Assembly (NCBI GenBank): GCA_945883885.1
Contig: CAMCYM010000090.1
Span: forward strand, 1-6,889
DNA: 6,889 bases
Source: Chryseobacterium gleum
GTDB lineage: Bacteria; Bacteroidota; Bacteroidia; Flavobacteriales_D; Sanyastnellaceae
Direction of reading: 5' to 3'
Shown in pieces: positions 1-5,645 of this stretch; within the stretch, counting starts at the first letter, position 1; each line of letters opens with the position of its first letter. The notes beneath the pieces are model-generated. The model had not been told where the DNA came from, ran no database searches, and saw only the letters and a list, made by a program, of their open reading frames with translations. A program made the position numbers and the translations under genes.

Positions 1-1061
1 ACAAGCAGGGGGCCATCCGGTTCGGATTGGGGGCGGTACGCGGCGTGGGGGAGGGGGCGGTGATCGCCATCGTTGCAGCGCGGGAGGACGGCGAAGGCCC
101 CTACCGCAATGTGTTCGATTTGGCCCGCCGCGCCGGCGGGAGGGATGTGGGCAAACGGGTCCTCGAAGCGCTGGCACTTGCGGGGGCGTTCGACGGGTTC
201 GGAGATGGCAACCGCGCGCGCTACTTCGCCAGCGACGACAAAGGCCGCACGGGCATCGAGCTGGCTGCTCGGTTCGGAGCCGGAGCTGCGGAAGCGGCGG
301 CATCGGCCCAAGCTTCCCTGTTCGGAGATGGCGAGGTGGAGCGTGCTCCTGAACCGGTCTTGCCGGACAGCGAACCGTGGGAACCGATGGTGGGGTTGAT
401 GAAGGAGAAGGAGGTCATCGGCATGTTCATTTCCGGGCACCCACTGGATTCCTTCTCATTTGAGCTCAAGTATTTGTGCACGCCTGCTGAGGGGTTGGCT
501 GCGTTGGCTGAGCCCCTGAGCTTGCGCGGAAGGGAACTCCGGTTTGCCGGGCGAATCGCAGAGGTTTCGCACCGCATCAGCAAGCAAGGAAAGCCGTTCG
601 GGACGTTCTCCCTCGAAGATTTGCACGGAACAGAGAAGTTCTCGCTCTTCGGAGATGACTACCTGAAATTCAAGGACTTTCTGGTCGAAGGGTGGTTTGT
701 GTGGGTCCGTGGACAGGTGGAGCCGCGGCGCTTCCGGGACGACCCGAACGACGTGGAATTCCGCATCAAAGGGATGGAATTGCTGGCAGACATCCGCGAG
801 AAGCTCCTGGCCAGGGTGCGGCTGGTGGTGCCCTTTGACCGCATCGACGGGGGGTTTGTGGACCAAATCGAGCGCTGGACCGCCGCCCATCCCGGACCCG
901 TCGGGTTGAGTGTAGACGTGGCCTCCGCCGACGGAACCCTCCAGTTCGTAAGCCGTTCGCGGCGCGTCGGGTTGTCCGACGAAGCCTTGGGCGCATTGAC
1001 TGCATGGGCGGAACCTTCCGGCGTGGAATGCCGGTTCGAGTGGAATCGAACGACCGGATGA
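1..1061 (+). CDS. dnaE: DNA polymerase III alpha subunit, C-terminal part (5' truncated by window)
   Basis: Catalytic subunit of the replicative DNA polymerase; it adds dNTPs at the replication fork in the cytoplasm. Only the last 352 codons are here; the frame (first full codon at 3) is open at the left edge, so the true start lies upstream. The first residues read IRFGLGAVRGVGEGAV, the tandem helix-hairpin-helix DNA-binding region that follows the polymerase fingers. The segment KEKEVIGMFISGHPLD (about nt 406-450) is a hallmark linker of DnaE proteins. Nucleotides of about 530-785 encode the OB-fold domain, with GKPFGTFSLEDLHGTEKFSLFGDDY matching the family pattern in two adjoining pieces. 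The catalytic aspartates lie outside the window. The gene ends in TGA 68 bp before trxA. The family assignment is very secure; the OB-fold and hairpin-helix limits are approximate. Confidence 0.97.
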   Translation, partial: KQGAIRFGLGAVRGVGEGAVIAIVAAREDGEGPYRNVFDLARRAGGRDVGKRVLEALALAGAFDGFGDGNRARYFASDDKGRTGIELAARFGAGAAEAAASAQASLFGDGEVERAPEPVLPDSEPWEPMVGLMKEKEVIGMFISGHPLDSFSFELKYLCTPAEGLAALAEPLSLRGRELRFAGRIAEVSHRISKQGKPFGTFSLEDLHGTEKFSLFGDDYLKFKDFLVEGWFVWVRGQVEPRRFRDDPNDVEFRIKGMELLADIREKLLARVRLVVPFDRIDGGFVDQIERWTAAHPGPVGLSVDVASADGTLQFVSRSRRVGLSDEALGALTAWAEPSGVECRFEWNRTTG

Positions 1062-1079
1062 GATTCCATGCGGCCGATG

Positions 1080-1087
1080 TAAATTTG
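1080..1087 (+). promoter_or_regulatory. Candidate Bacteroidota -7 box for trxA
   Basis: TAAATTTG is an exact match to the Bacteroidota -7 consensus TAnnTTTG. It lies in the dnaE-trxA gap and would place a transcript start near 1092, giving a leader of about 38 nt for the trxA ATG at 1130. No clear TTG/TTTG -33 element is visible about 17-23 nt upstream, so this is a half-promoter prediction only. If it is real, trxA and the DUF58 gene can be expressed independently of dnaE. Confidence 0.4.
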
Positions 1088-1129
1088 GACTCTGAAAACC
1101 GCGCCCACCGGCGCACAATCCACGAAAAG

Positions 1130-1447
1130 ATGGCAGTTGAATTGACGGATACGAATTTCGCGGACCTGGCTTTGGCGAGCGAGAAACCGGTGTTGGTGGA
1201 CTTTTGGGCAGAGTGGTGTGGCCCATGCCGCATGGTGGGTCCTGTGGTGGAGGAGATTGCACTGGAGTACGGTGACAAAGCCGTAATCGGCAAGGTCAAC
1301 GTGGACCACAATTCGGGCACCAGCGCTCAGTTTGGCATCCGCAACATCCCGACCATCCTGTTCATCAAGAACGGCCAAGTGGTGGACAAAGTCGTGGGAG
1401 CGGTTCCGAAGCAAGTCCTCGTCGAGAAGCTCGACGCGTTGATGTAA
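1130..1447 (+). CDS. trxA: Thioredoxin
   Basis: Cytoplasmic disulfide reductase of 105 residues, the normal length for a single-domain thioredoxin. The active site is WCGPC, with the redox cysteines at residues 30 and 33, preceded by VLVDFWAEW. The conserved cis-proline sits in RNIPTILFIKNG (Pro74). It would be kept reduced by thioredoxin reductase and would feed electrons to ribonucleotide reductase and other enzymes. The frame is open back to 1004, inside dnaE, but the start at 1130 is chosen because MAVELTDTNF aligns with the normal thioredoxin N-terminus; the extra 42 residues resemble no domain and overlap dnaE. There is no signal peptide. The DUF58 gene begins 1 bp after the stop, so the two are surely co-transcribed. 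Position directly after dnaE is, to my knowledge, common in Bacteroidota. Confidence 0.96.
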   Translation: MAVELTDTNFADLALASEKPVLVDFWAEWCGPCRMVGPVVEEIALEYGDKAVIGKVNVDHNSGTSAQFGIRNIPTILFIKNGQVVDKVVGAVPKQVLVEKLDALM

Positions 1448-1448
1448 G

Positions 1449-2393
1449 ATGCCGCTGCAGCGGGACGCCTCCCTGAACCAACGGCTTGGACACCTCGAAC
1501 TGTTGGCGCGTGAGGCGGTTGAAGGGTTTATTACGGGACTTCACAAGAGTCCGTTTCATGGGTTCAGCGTGGAATTCGCGGAGCACCGGATGTACAATCC
1601 GGGAGAATCGACGCGGCATTTGGACTGGAAGCTCTACGCGCGCACGGACCGGCTCTATATTAAACGTTACGAGGAGGAAACGAATCTCCGGTGCACCTTG
1701 GTCATCGATCGGAGCCCCTCGATGGTGTATCCCGTGCCTGCAAGCCGTGCAGATGCGCTCGGCACGAAGCTGGGATTCTCGGTACATGCCGCTGCGGCCC
1801 TGATCGAAATGCTCAAACGGCAGCGGGATGCGGTGGGGCTTGCGGCCTATGGGAGCGGAGAGGACCTCCACATGCCTGCCCGTTCGAGTGCCGCGCATGT
1901 GCGCGCCATGTACCACCGTTTGGATACAATTTTAGATGCAGCGCCACTTCCAGCTGCGCCGGATGCAGTAACTGAAACGGCCGCTGCGCTGCATCGCGTA
2001 GCTGAGCTCTCGCCCCGACGATCGCTCGTGTGTGTTTTCAGCGATTTTTTAGGCGACCCTGCGGGCGTGGATGGGCTGCTAGGGGCATTGCAACACCTGC
2101 GGCACAACGCCCACGACGTCGTGCTTTTTCACGTGTTGGATTCCGCTACGGAAGTGGCTTTTGAGTTCGACAACCGTCCTACCCGGTTCACAGACCTGGA
2201 AACGGGAGAGGAGATCCGCATGTTTCCCGCCGAAGCCCGCGAGCGGTACATCGCACATGTGGAGAAGGTCCGCACCGACTTAGCGATGAAATGTGCGCAG
2301 TACCGGGTGGATTGGGTCGAAGTGGACCGGGCTGCCGGAGTGTATCCGGTGTTGAGCGCGTACCTCGTGCGACGCGCAACGCTGGTTCGCTGA
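1449..2393 (+). CDS. DUF58 domain-containing protein (vWA-like fold)
   Basis: Protein of 314 residues, without signal peptide or membrane segment, so predicted cytosolic. The DUF58 signature is clear: YNPGESTRHLDWKLYARTD (residues 49-67) followed by LYIKRYEEET, then the strand LVIDRSPSM, whose DxSxS-like motif (Asp87, Ser89, Ser91) resembles the metal-binding MIDAS of von Willebrand A domains. A second vWA-like strand, LVCVFSDFLGDP, comes near the middle. DUF58 proteins are usually encoded next to MoxR-type AAA+ ATPases and are thought to act with them as protein-assembly or chaperone adaptors; no ATPase gene is in this window. Here the gene is translationally close-coupled to trxA (1 bp gap). 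The partner and precise role cannot be read from the sequence. No terminator is obvious in the 116 bp that follow. Confidence 0.93.
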   Translation: MPLQRDASLNQRLGHLELLAREAVEGFITGLHKSPFHGFSVEFAEHRMYNPGESTRHLDWKLYARTDRLYIKRYEEETNLRCTLVIDRSPSMVYPVPASRADALGTKLGFSVHAAAALIEMLKRQRDAVGLAAYGSGEDLHMPARSSAAHVRAMYHRLDTILDAAPLPAAPDAVTETAAALHRVAELSPRRSLVCVFSDFLGDPAGVDGLLGALQHLRHNAHDVVLFHVLDSATEVAFEFDNRPTRFTDLETGEEIRMFPAEARERYIAHVEKVRTDLAMKCAQYRVDWVEVDRAAGVYPVLSAYLVRRATLVR

Positions 2394-2453
2394 ATGACAT
2401 CCATTGAATTCCATGAGGTTGCAACTTTTTTGAAGATTGCCCGTAGGAATCCC

Positions 2454-2485
2454 TTGCAGATATATCGCCAGTAGGCGTATCTTTG
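2454..2485 (+). promoter_or_regulatory. Promoter of tRNA-Asp (Bacteroidota sigma factor type)
   Basis: TTG at 2454-2456 (-33 element) and TATCTTTG at 2478-2485 (an exact TAnnTTTG -7 box) are separated by 21 nt, within the spacing known for Flavobacteriia. Transcription should start near 2490, leaving a 5' leader of about 20 nt for RNase P to remove. This is the best promoter in the window and lies exactly where an RNA gene needs it. Confidence 0.75.
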
Positions 2486-2509
2486 CGCTCCGCTCGCAAG
2501 AGGGGAAAT

Positions 2510-2586
2510 GGTCTGGTAGTTCAGTTGGTTAGAATACCTGCCTGTCACGCAGGGGGTCGCGAGTTCGAGTCTCGTCCAGACCGCCA
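2510..2586 (+). tRNA. tRNA-Asp (anticodon GTC), CCA encoded
   Basis: A complete 77-nt tRNA cloverleaf can be folded by eye. The acceptor stem GGTCTGG pairs with CCAGACC (2576-2582), followed by discriminator G2583, as expected for tRNA-Asp, and a genomically encoded CCA. The anticodon stem is CCTGC/GCAGG with loop CTGTCAC, giving anticodon GTC at 2544-2546, which reads GAC and GAT. The T arm carries GTTCGAGTC and the D arm AGTTCAGTTGGTTAGA. It is a single tRNA, with its own promoter upstream and a terminator starting 4 nt after the CCA. Confidence 0.98.
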
Positions 2587-2590
2587 ACAC

Positions 2591-2622
2591 AAGCCTCGGG
2601 AAACCGGGGCTTTGCTTTTTTT
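2591..2622 (+). terminator. Intrinsic terminator after tRNA-Asp
   Basis: A 9-bp stem AAGCCTCGG/CCGGGGCTT (one T-G wobble) closes a GAAA tetraloop at 2600-2603, and is followed by TGC and a run of seven T (2616-2622). It starts 4 nt after the tRNA's CCA end. It separates the tRNA transcript from the lemA cluster, which starts 39 nt further on. Confidence 0.88.
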
Positions 2623-2648
2623 GTCTCTCAGCGTTTCTTGCCCGGGCC

Positions 2649-2656
2649 TACCTTCG
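2649..2656 (+). promoter_or_regulatory. Possible -7 box of a leaderless lemA transcript
   Basis: TACCTTCG differs from TAnnTTTG at one base and ends exactly 4 nt before the lemA ATG. Since the terminator upstream isolates lemA, a promoter must lie in this short gap. A TTTG at 2620-2623 is the nearest -33 candidate, but its 25-nt spacing is longer than usual. The predicted start is at or next to the ATG. Confidence 0.4.
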
Positions 2657-2660
2657 GACC

Positions 2661-3248
2661 ATGAATGCAAACATGCTCAAGTGGCTGCTGCCGCTGCTCG
2701 CAATCGTTCTCCTCGCTTGGGGCGCATTGAACAGTTACAACGGTTTGGTGGACAAAGAAGAGGCCGTCAGTGCATCGTGGGCAGATGTTCAATCCCAGTA
2801 CCAGCGGAGGCTTGACCTCATCCCGAACTTGGTCTCCACCGTTCAGGGGTATGCCGATTTTGAGCAATCCACATTGATTGCGGTGACCGAGGCCCGAGCG
2901 GCAGCCTTGGGTGCGCTGTCTTCCTCCCGGCCCGGTGGGGACTTGTCTGAACTGGATCGCACAGGAACGGTACTGACGGGGGCCGTGCGTGGCCTTTTGG
3001 GCTATGCGGAGACCTATCCCGAGTTGAAGGCGAACGAGAATTTCATCGATTTGCAAAGCCAACTCGAGGGCACCGAGAACCGCATTGCAGTCGCACGAAC
3101 CCGCTACAACGAAACGGTTCTGGCGTACAACAAAGGCATCAAGCGCTTCCCTGGAAATCTGTGGGCTGGCATCTTCGGATTTGAAGAGTCTACGTACTTC
3201 GAGGCGGCTGACGCGGCGGAAACGGCCCCGAAAGTCTCTTTCGAATAA
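2661..3248 (+). CDS. lemA: LemA family membrane protein
   Basis: Protein of 195 residues, the normal size for LemA. One N-terminal membrane segment (about residues 6-24, LKWLLPLLAIVLLAWGAL) is followed by the family core: NSYNGLVDKEEAVSASWADV, then QYQRRLDLIPNLVSTVQGYA and the TEARAAA helix. LemA proteins are anchored with a short N-terminus and a long helical domain outside the membrane; their biochemical role is not settled. The gene opens a cluster with two TPM-domain genes, 3 bp from the first, an arrangement I know as common in Bacteroidota. The start at 2661 is favoured because it gives a compact signal anchor and sits just after the tRNA terminator; a second ATG at 2673 is also possible. 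Confidence 0.95.
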   Translation: MNANMLKWLLPLLAIVLLAWGALNSYNGLVDKEEAVSASWADVQSQYQRRLDLIPNLVSTVQGYADFEQSTLIAVTEARAAALGALSSSRPGGDLSELDRTGTVLTGAVRGLLGYAETYPELKANENFIDLQSQLEGTENRIAVARTRYNETVLAYNKGIKRFPGNLWAGIFGFEESTYFEAADAAETAPKVSFE

Positions 3249-3251
3249 GCC

Positions 3252-3680
3252 ATGCAGGAGGCGCGCCCGCTGTGCGATGTGCAACGGATAGAACAAGCCG
3301 TGCGGCAGGCCGAGTTGCAGACCTCTGCGGAAGTGCGGGTGCACATCGCCCGCGTATGCAAAGGGGACCCGCTGGACGAAGCGGTTCGGATTTTTGCTGC
3401 TCTCGGCATGCACAAAACCCGATTGAGGAACGGCGTACTCATCTATGTTTCCCCGGTCTCTCGCAAAGGCTCGATCCTCGGAGATAGGGGGGTAGTGGAC
3501 GTAGTCGAAGCTGCTTTCTTTGAGGAAGTCTTCGAGCGTGCCCGGAAAACCCAAGCCGCATCCGGATGGACAGCTGCCATCGAAGGCATGGTGGCAGAGT
3601 GCGCGCAGTCCCTGGCGTCCCATTTCCCACGAGAGGCATCGGACGTGAACGAATTGCCCGACCACGTTTCTGTCGAATGA
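3252..3680 (+). CDS. TPM domain protein, short soluble form
   Basis: Protein of 142 residues with no signal peptide and no membrane segment. It carries the TPM (YgcG-like) pattern: TSAEVRVHIA (about residues 25-34), a KGDPLDEAVRIFAALGMHKT stretch, RNGVLIYVSP, and GDRGVVDVVEAAFF, ending in FPREASDVNELPDHVS, a tail typical of the Bacteroidota short TPM proteins. TPM domains have been linked to acid phosphatase activity in plants and to photosystem II repair; the bacterial role is not known. It begins 3 bp after lemA, and its TGA overlaps the ATG of the next gene (ATGA at 3677-3680), so translational coupling is likely. Because it lacks an export signal while its two neighbours are membrane or exported proteins, it would act on the cytoplasmic side. 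Confidence 0.9.
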   Translation: MQEARPLCDVQRIEQAVRQAELQTSAEVRVHIARVCKGDPLDEAVRIFAALGMHKTRLRNGVLIYVSPVSRKGSILGDRGVVDVVEAAFFEEVFERARKTQAASGWTAAIEGMVAECAQSLASHFPREASDVNELPDHVSVE

Positions 3681-4468
3681 AGCACCTCGCTTTCGTTATC
3701 TGTTTCTTGGCTGCGGGAAGAATCGCCACAGCGGCATCCTTGCCGCCAAATTGCGTAGACACGTCGCAATCGTTCCGCTTTGTGTATGACTATGCGGACG
3801 TGCTGACGGAGCCCGAGGAAGCGCGGTTGAATGCCCTGCTCAAACAAGGCGGTGACTCCACGAACAGCACCGTCGTGGTGGTCACGCATCTTGATTTCTG
3901 TGGCTTAGAACCCTTTGAGTTCGCCACGGGACTCGGTGAGGATTGGGGTGTCGGCAAAACCGGTCAGGACCGGGGAGTGGTCATCGCCATCAAGCCTCGG
4001 AAGGGGGATGCAGAAGGGCGCGTGTTCATCGCCACGGGGCGCGGCAACGAAGGGGAGCTCACAGATGCACGCACGGGGCGGATTGTTCGTGCCATGACAC
4101 CGTTTTTTGCCTCCGGGCGTTTTGCTCTGGGCATCGAGGAGGGCATCCTCGAGATCTATAGCGTATTGACTGTAGGCGAAACCCGAAGTGAGATCAAGCG
4201 GCCGACTATGCCGTGGCCAGCCGTTGCCTTGCTGATGTTTGTGTTTTTCGTGGTTCCACTGTGGGTTATTCTGCATGGGGTGCGCAAAATGTCGCGCACC
4301 TTTCGGGTGCCCTGGTGGTCGGCATGGGCGGTGTTCTGGGCAGCCCAAAGGCACTCAAACACACGATTTTCGGACTTCTCTCGGGGAAGTGGCCCGTTCG
4401 GTGGGGGTGGATTCGGAGGATTCGGAGGCGGGCGGTTTGGGGGGGGAGGAGCTGGCGGTTCCTTTTGA
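3677..4468 (+). CDS. TPM domain protein, exported and membrane-anchored, with glycine-rich tail
   Basis: Protein of 263 residues from the ATG overlapping the preceding stop (ATGA). An open frame reaches back to 3566, but that extension overlaps the upstream gene and would bury the signal peptide, so 3677 is preferred. Order of parts: signal peptide (1-20, ending in ATAA); TPM domain (about 34-165) with FVYDYADVLTEPEEARLN, STVVVVT, FATGLGEDWGVGKTGQDRGV, RVFIATGRGNEGELTDA and IVRAMTPFF; a membrane segment at about 180-201; a second weaker hydrophobic patch with several Trp (211-223); and a low-complexity Gly/Phe tail (239-263) ending GGSF. This layout is that of YgcG-type proteins, which often sit next to lemA. 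The TPM domain should face the periplasm and the tail the cytoplasm. Function is unknown; an envelope role with LemA is inferred from linkage. Confidence 0.92.
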   Translation: MKHLAFVICFLAAGRIATAASLPPNCVDTSQSFRFVYDYADVLTEPEEARLNALLKQGGDSTNSTVVVVTHLDFCGLEPFEFATGLGEDWGVGKTGQDRGVVIAIKPRKGDAEGRVFIATGRGNEGELTDARTGRIVRAMTPFFASGRFALGIEEGILEIYSVLTVGETRSEIKRPTMPWPAVALLMFVFFVVPLWVILHGVRKMSRTFRVPWWSAWAVFWAAQRHSNTRFSDFSRGSGPFGGGGFGGFGGGRFGGGGAGGSF

Positions 4469-4530
4469 ACCGCGTTTCCATGTAACTTTTGCCTACCGCC
4501 GGAGTAAAGCAAAGAATCAAAATCTTCACC
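4469..4530 (+). other. Short intergenic leader region after the TPM gene
   Basis: A-rich sequence between the second TPM gene and the small candidate ORF at 4531. It holds TAACTTTTG (4483-4491), which resembles the -7 box TAnnTTTG but with a 3-nt spacer, and a TTTG at 4464-4467 that lies rather close upstream for a -33 element. No hairpin is evident directly after the TPM stop, so readthrough into the region is possible. Confidence 0.25.
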
Positions 4531-4632
4531 ATGAAAGCAATTTTTATGTTTGAATTTTTGCTGGGGCTTGCTTGGGCCATTTCGTGGTGTATCCTCGGTT
4601 GCATGGCAGCGGTCCGCCGTTGGTGGTTGTGA
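4531..4632 (+). CDS. Candidate 33-residue single-pass membrane peptide
   Basis: ATG at 4531 opens a 33-codon frame ending in TGA at 4630-4632. The peptide begins MKAIFMFEFLLGLAWAIS and ends MAAVRRWWL: one hydrophobic helix of about 25 residues with two cysteines, then a C-terminal RRWWL that would favour a cytoplasmic C-terminus. A terminator-like hairpin starts 18 bp after the stop, so the ORF fills its own short transcription unit or forms the tail of the lemA-TPM cluster. No Shine-Dalgarno is visible, but none is expected in this organism. I recognise no family. A chance ORF of this length is quite possible; the reasons to list it are the coherent membrane-peptide composition and its fit between the TPM gene and the terminator. 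Confidence 0.35.
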   Translation: MKAIFMFEFLLGLAWAISWCILGCMAAVRRWWL

Positions 4633-4650
4633 AAAGCCGTTAACGCAGAG

Positions 4651-4677
4651 GCATGGGGCAACGCCCATGCTATTTTT
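4651..4677 (+). terminator. Terminator-like hairpin after the lemA-TPM region
   Basis: A perfect 7-bp stem GCATGGG/CCCATGC (4651-4657 with 4664-4670) closes a 6-nt loop GCAACG and is followed at once by TATTTTT. It is well placed to end transcription from the lemA cluster and the small ORF. The stem is short and the T tract is broken by one A, so its strength is uncertain. Confidence 0.6.
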
Positions 4678-4678
4678 G
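4671..4678 (+). promoter_or_regulatory. Exact -7 box match ahead of the DUF3825 gene
   Basis: TATTTTTG matches TAnnTTTG exactly, overlaps the T tract of the hairpin above, and lies 22 nt before the ATG at 4701. No TTG is visible at the right distance upstream, so the match may be only the terminator's T tract. If used, transcription would start near 4683, which would exclude the alternative ATG at 4653. Confidence 0.35.
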
Positions 4679-4700
4679 TGACTTCAAATACTTACCTGGC

Positions 4701-5471
4701 ATGCGGCTGTTTGATTTTGCGTTTCTCCCGAACTATCCTGAACCGTTAGAACGCCTGGCGGGGCTCGCTCGTCCTGAACCTTGGGGAAAGGGGTTGCGGT
4801 ACCTGAAGAGCTATTTCAATCAGGTATACGACCGCGCCTATGGAACGCCTTGCATGGCTGCTTCCAAGGATGGCACGCATCAGTGCTTTCATACAGGTTT
4901 GTATTCGGCCCAGTTTCGCCCCATCTATGCGGTTTTCACGAAGAATGAGCGTCCAGACGCTCAACCGTGGTTCTTCCGCGGTTTCGCCATTGAGGGAAGC
5001 CGAGGCTTGGGGGAAGTTCTCGCAGAGCTTTGGGAAGAGTTGCCCGTCCCACCGGCGTTCAATTCGAACCCTGGAGAGTTGATTTTGATGTCTGAGGAAG
5101 TTTCCCGGGATGTGGATTGGGAGCATTTGGTGCTTGATTTTGTGCACCGTTGGCCGAAGGATTGGCTCGACCGCACCTTCGGTGGTCGGATAGTTTTGCA
5201 GGACATTCGGGGCTGGGAACGTGAGGATGCTTCCGCCTACTTCAGCGAATTGCGGGATGCGATTCGTGCGGAACATGCGCTGTTGCGCACTCTGATTGCG
5301 TATGCGCAGGAGATGTTTGCTGTGACACTGAGGCGTCACCGTTCCGATTGCCGTGCGGCCATTCCCTTGTGGATGGGGAAAGAAGGGCGCATCGGTTGGG
5401 GTTTGCCTCTTGCGTCTCGCGACGTGGAATCCCCAGATGTGGTTCTCGCACTCGAGCGGGATGCCGACTGA
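4701..5471 (+). CDS. DUF3825 domain protein, main part, ended early by in-frame TGA
   Basis: A 256-residue product recognisable as a DUF3825 protein. It starts MRLFDFAFLPNYPEPLERLA, like the family's LFDFAxxPNxxxxLxxLA opening, followed by a central CFHTGLYSAQFRPIYAVFTK (residues 62-81) and WFFRGFAIEG (90-99). Near the end, IGWGLPLASR and SPDVVLALERD match the strand pairs normally found before the last conserved block. That last block is missing from this product: the frame stops at TGA 5469-5471, yet the missing segment follows in the same frame (see 5472-5615). An ATG at 4653 is also in frame but lies inside a terminator hairpin and adds 16 residues of no family character, so 4701 is preferred. 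No signal peptide or membrane segment is seen. The domain's biochemical function is unknown to me. It is a stand-alone gene with no clear partner. Confidence 0.82.
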   Translation: MRLFDFAFLPNYPEPLERLAGLARPEPWGKGLRYLKSYFNQVYDRAYGTPCMAASKDGTHQCFHTGLYSAQFRPIYAVFTKNERPDAQPWFFRGFAIEGSRGLGEVLAELWEELPVPPAFNSNPGELILMSEEVSRDVDWEHLVLDFVHRWPKDWLDRTFGGRIVLQDIRGWEREDASAYFSELRDAIRAEHALLRTLIAYAQEMFAVTLRRHRSDCRAAIPLWMGKEGRIGWGLPLASRDVESPDVVLALERDAD

Positions 5472-5615
5472 TTCGCGATGGCCACATCGGTGCTAACGCC
5501 GGAAATGGCGTACAACAACGCCCGTGTTTTCGGACGTCCAGAAAGCCCTTGGTTGAACGCGGCCACACAGCCATTCAGTGAGAGAAAGTCCATTCCTCGG
5601 CCAGACAGACGCTGA
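5472..5615 (+). pseudogene. Detached C-terminal segment of the DUF3825 gene
   Basis: Directly after the TGA at 5469-5471, the same frame stays open for 47 codons to a second TGA (5613-5615). It encodes FAMATSVLTP and then EMAYNNARVFGRPESPWL, which matches the conserved DUF3825 terminus (LTLDMAYNNARLIxxPDSxWL as I recall the family). Read through, the gene would be 304 residues, about the family's usual length. No frame change is needed, so the simplest explanation is a single-base nonsense change (for example from TGG or CGA), a sequencing error, or stop-codon readthrough. An ATG at 5478 could restart translation and give a 45-residue fragment. A separate gene is unlikely, because the segment is only a domain end. 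Confidence 0.78.
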
Positions 5616-5633
5616 GATGAAGCGATTTTCCAT

Positions 5634-5641
5634 CATCTTAG
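5634..5641 (+). promoter_or_regulatory. Weak -7-like box before the YbjN-like gene
   Basis: CATCTTAG differs from TAnnTTTG at two bases and ends exactly 4 nt before the ATG at 5646. No -33 element can be seen. It is listed because the spacing to the ATG is the same as for lemA and the lipoprotein gene. Confidence 0.2.
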
Positions 5642-5645
5642 CGGC

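Noticed and set aside
1004..1129. Earlier in-frame start for thioredoxin
   Set aside because: The extension overlaps the dnaE end, matches no domain, and the ATG at 1130 gives the standard 105-residue thioredoxin.
456..1414. Overlapping minus-strand open frames (268 and 251 codons) opposite dnaE and trxA
   Set aside because: Both are antisense to conserved coding sequence; the proteins are low-complexity and Pro/Arg/His-rich with no family signature.
2510..2660. tRNA-Asp as a phage or island attachment site
   Set aside because: No integrase gene and no partial repeat of the tRNA 3' end is seen in the window; the sequence after it is a normal terminator and then conserved lemA.
2628..3665. 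Long open frame of 345 codons on the minus strand across lemA and the short TPM gene
   Set aside because: It is the antisense shadow of two well-supported genes in GC-rich DNA; its product shows no domain pattern and would oppose a coupled gene cluster.
3566..3676. Earlier in-frame start for the exported TPM protein
   Set aside because: It would overlap the upstream TPM gene by over 100 bp and place the signal peptide internally; the ATGA overlap at 3677 is the natural start.
5469..5471. TGA read as an amino acid through an altered genetic code
   Set aside because: Several intact genes here (dnaE, DUF58, both TPM genes, the YbjN-like gene) end in TGA at the expected family lengths, so the standard bacterial code applies.
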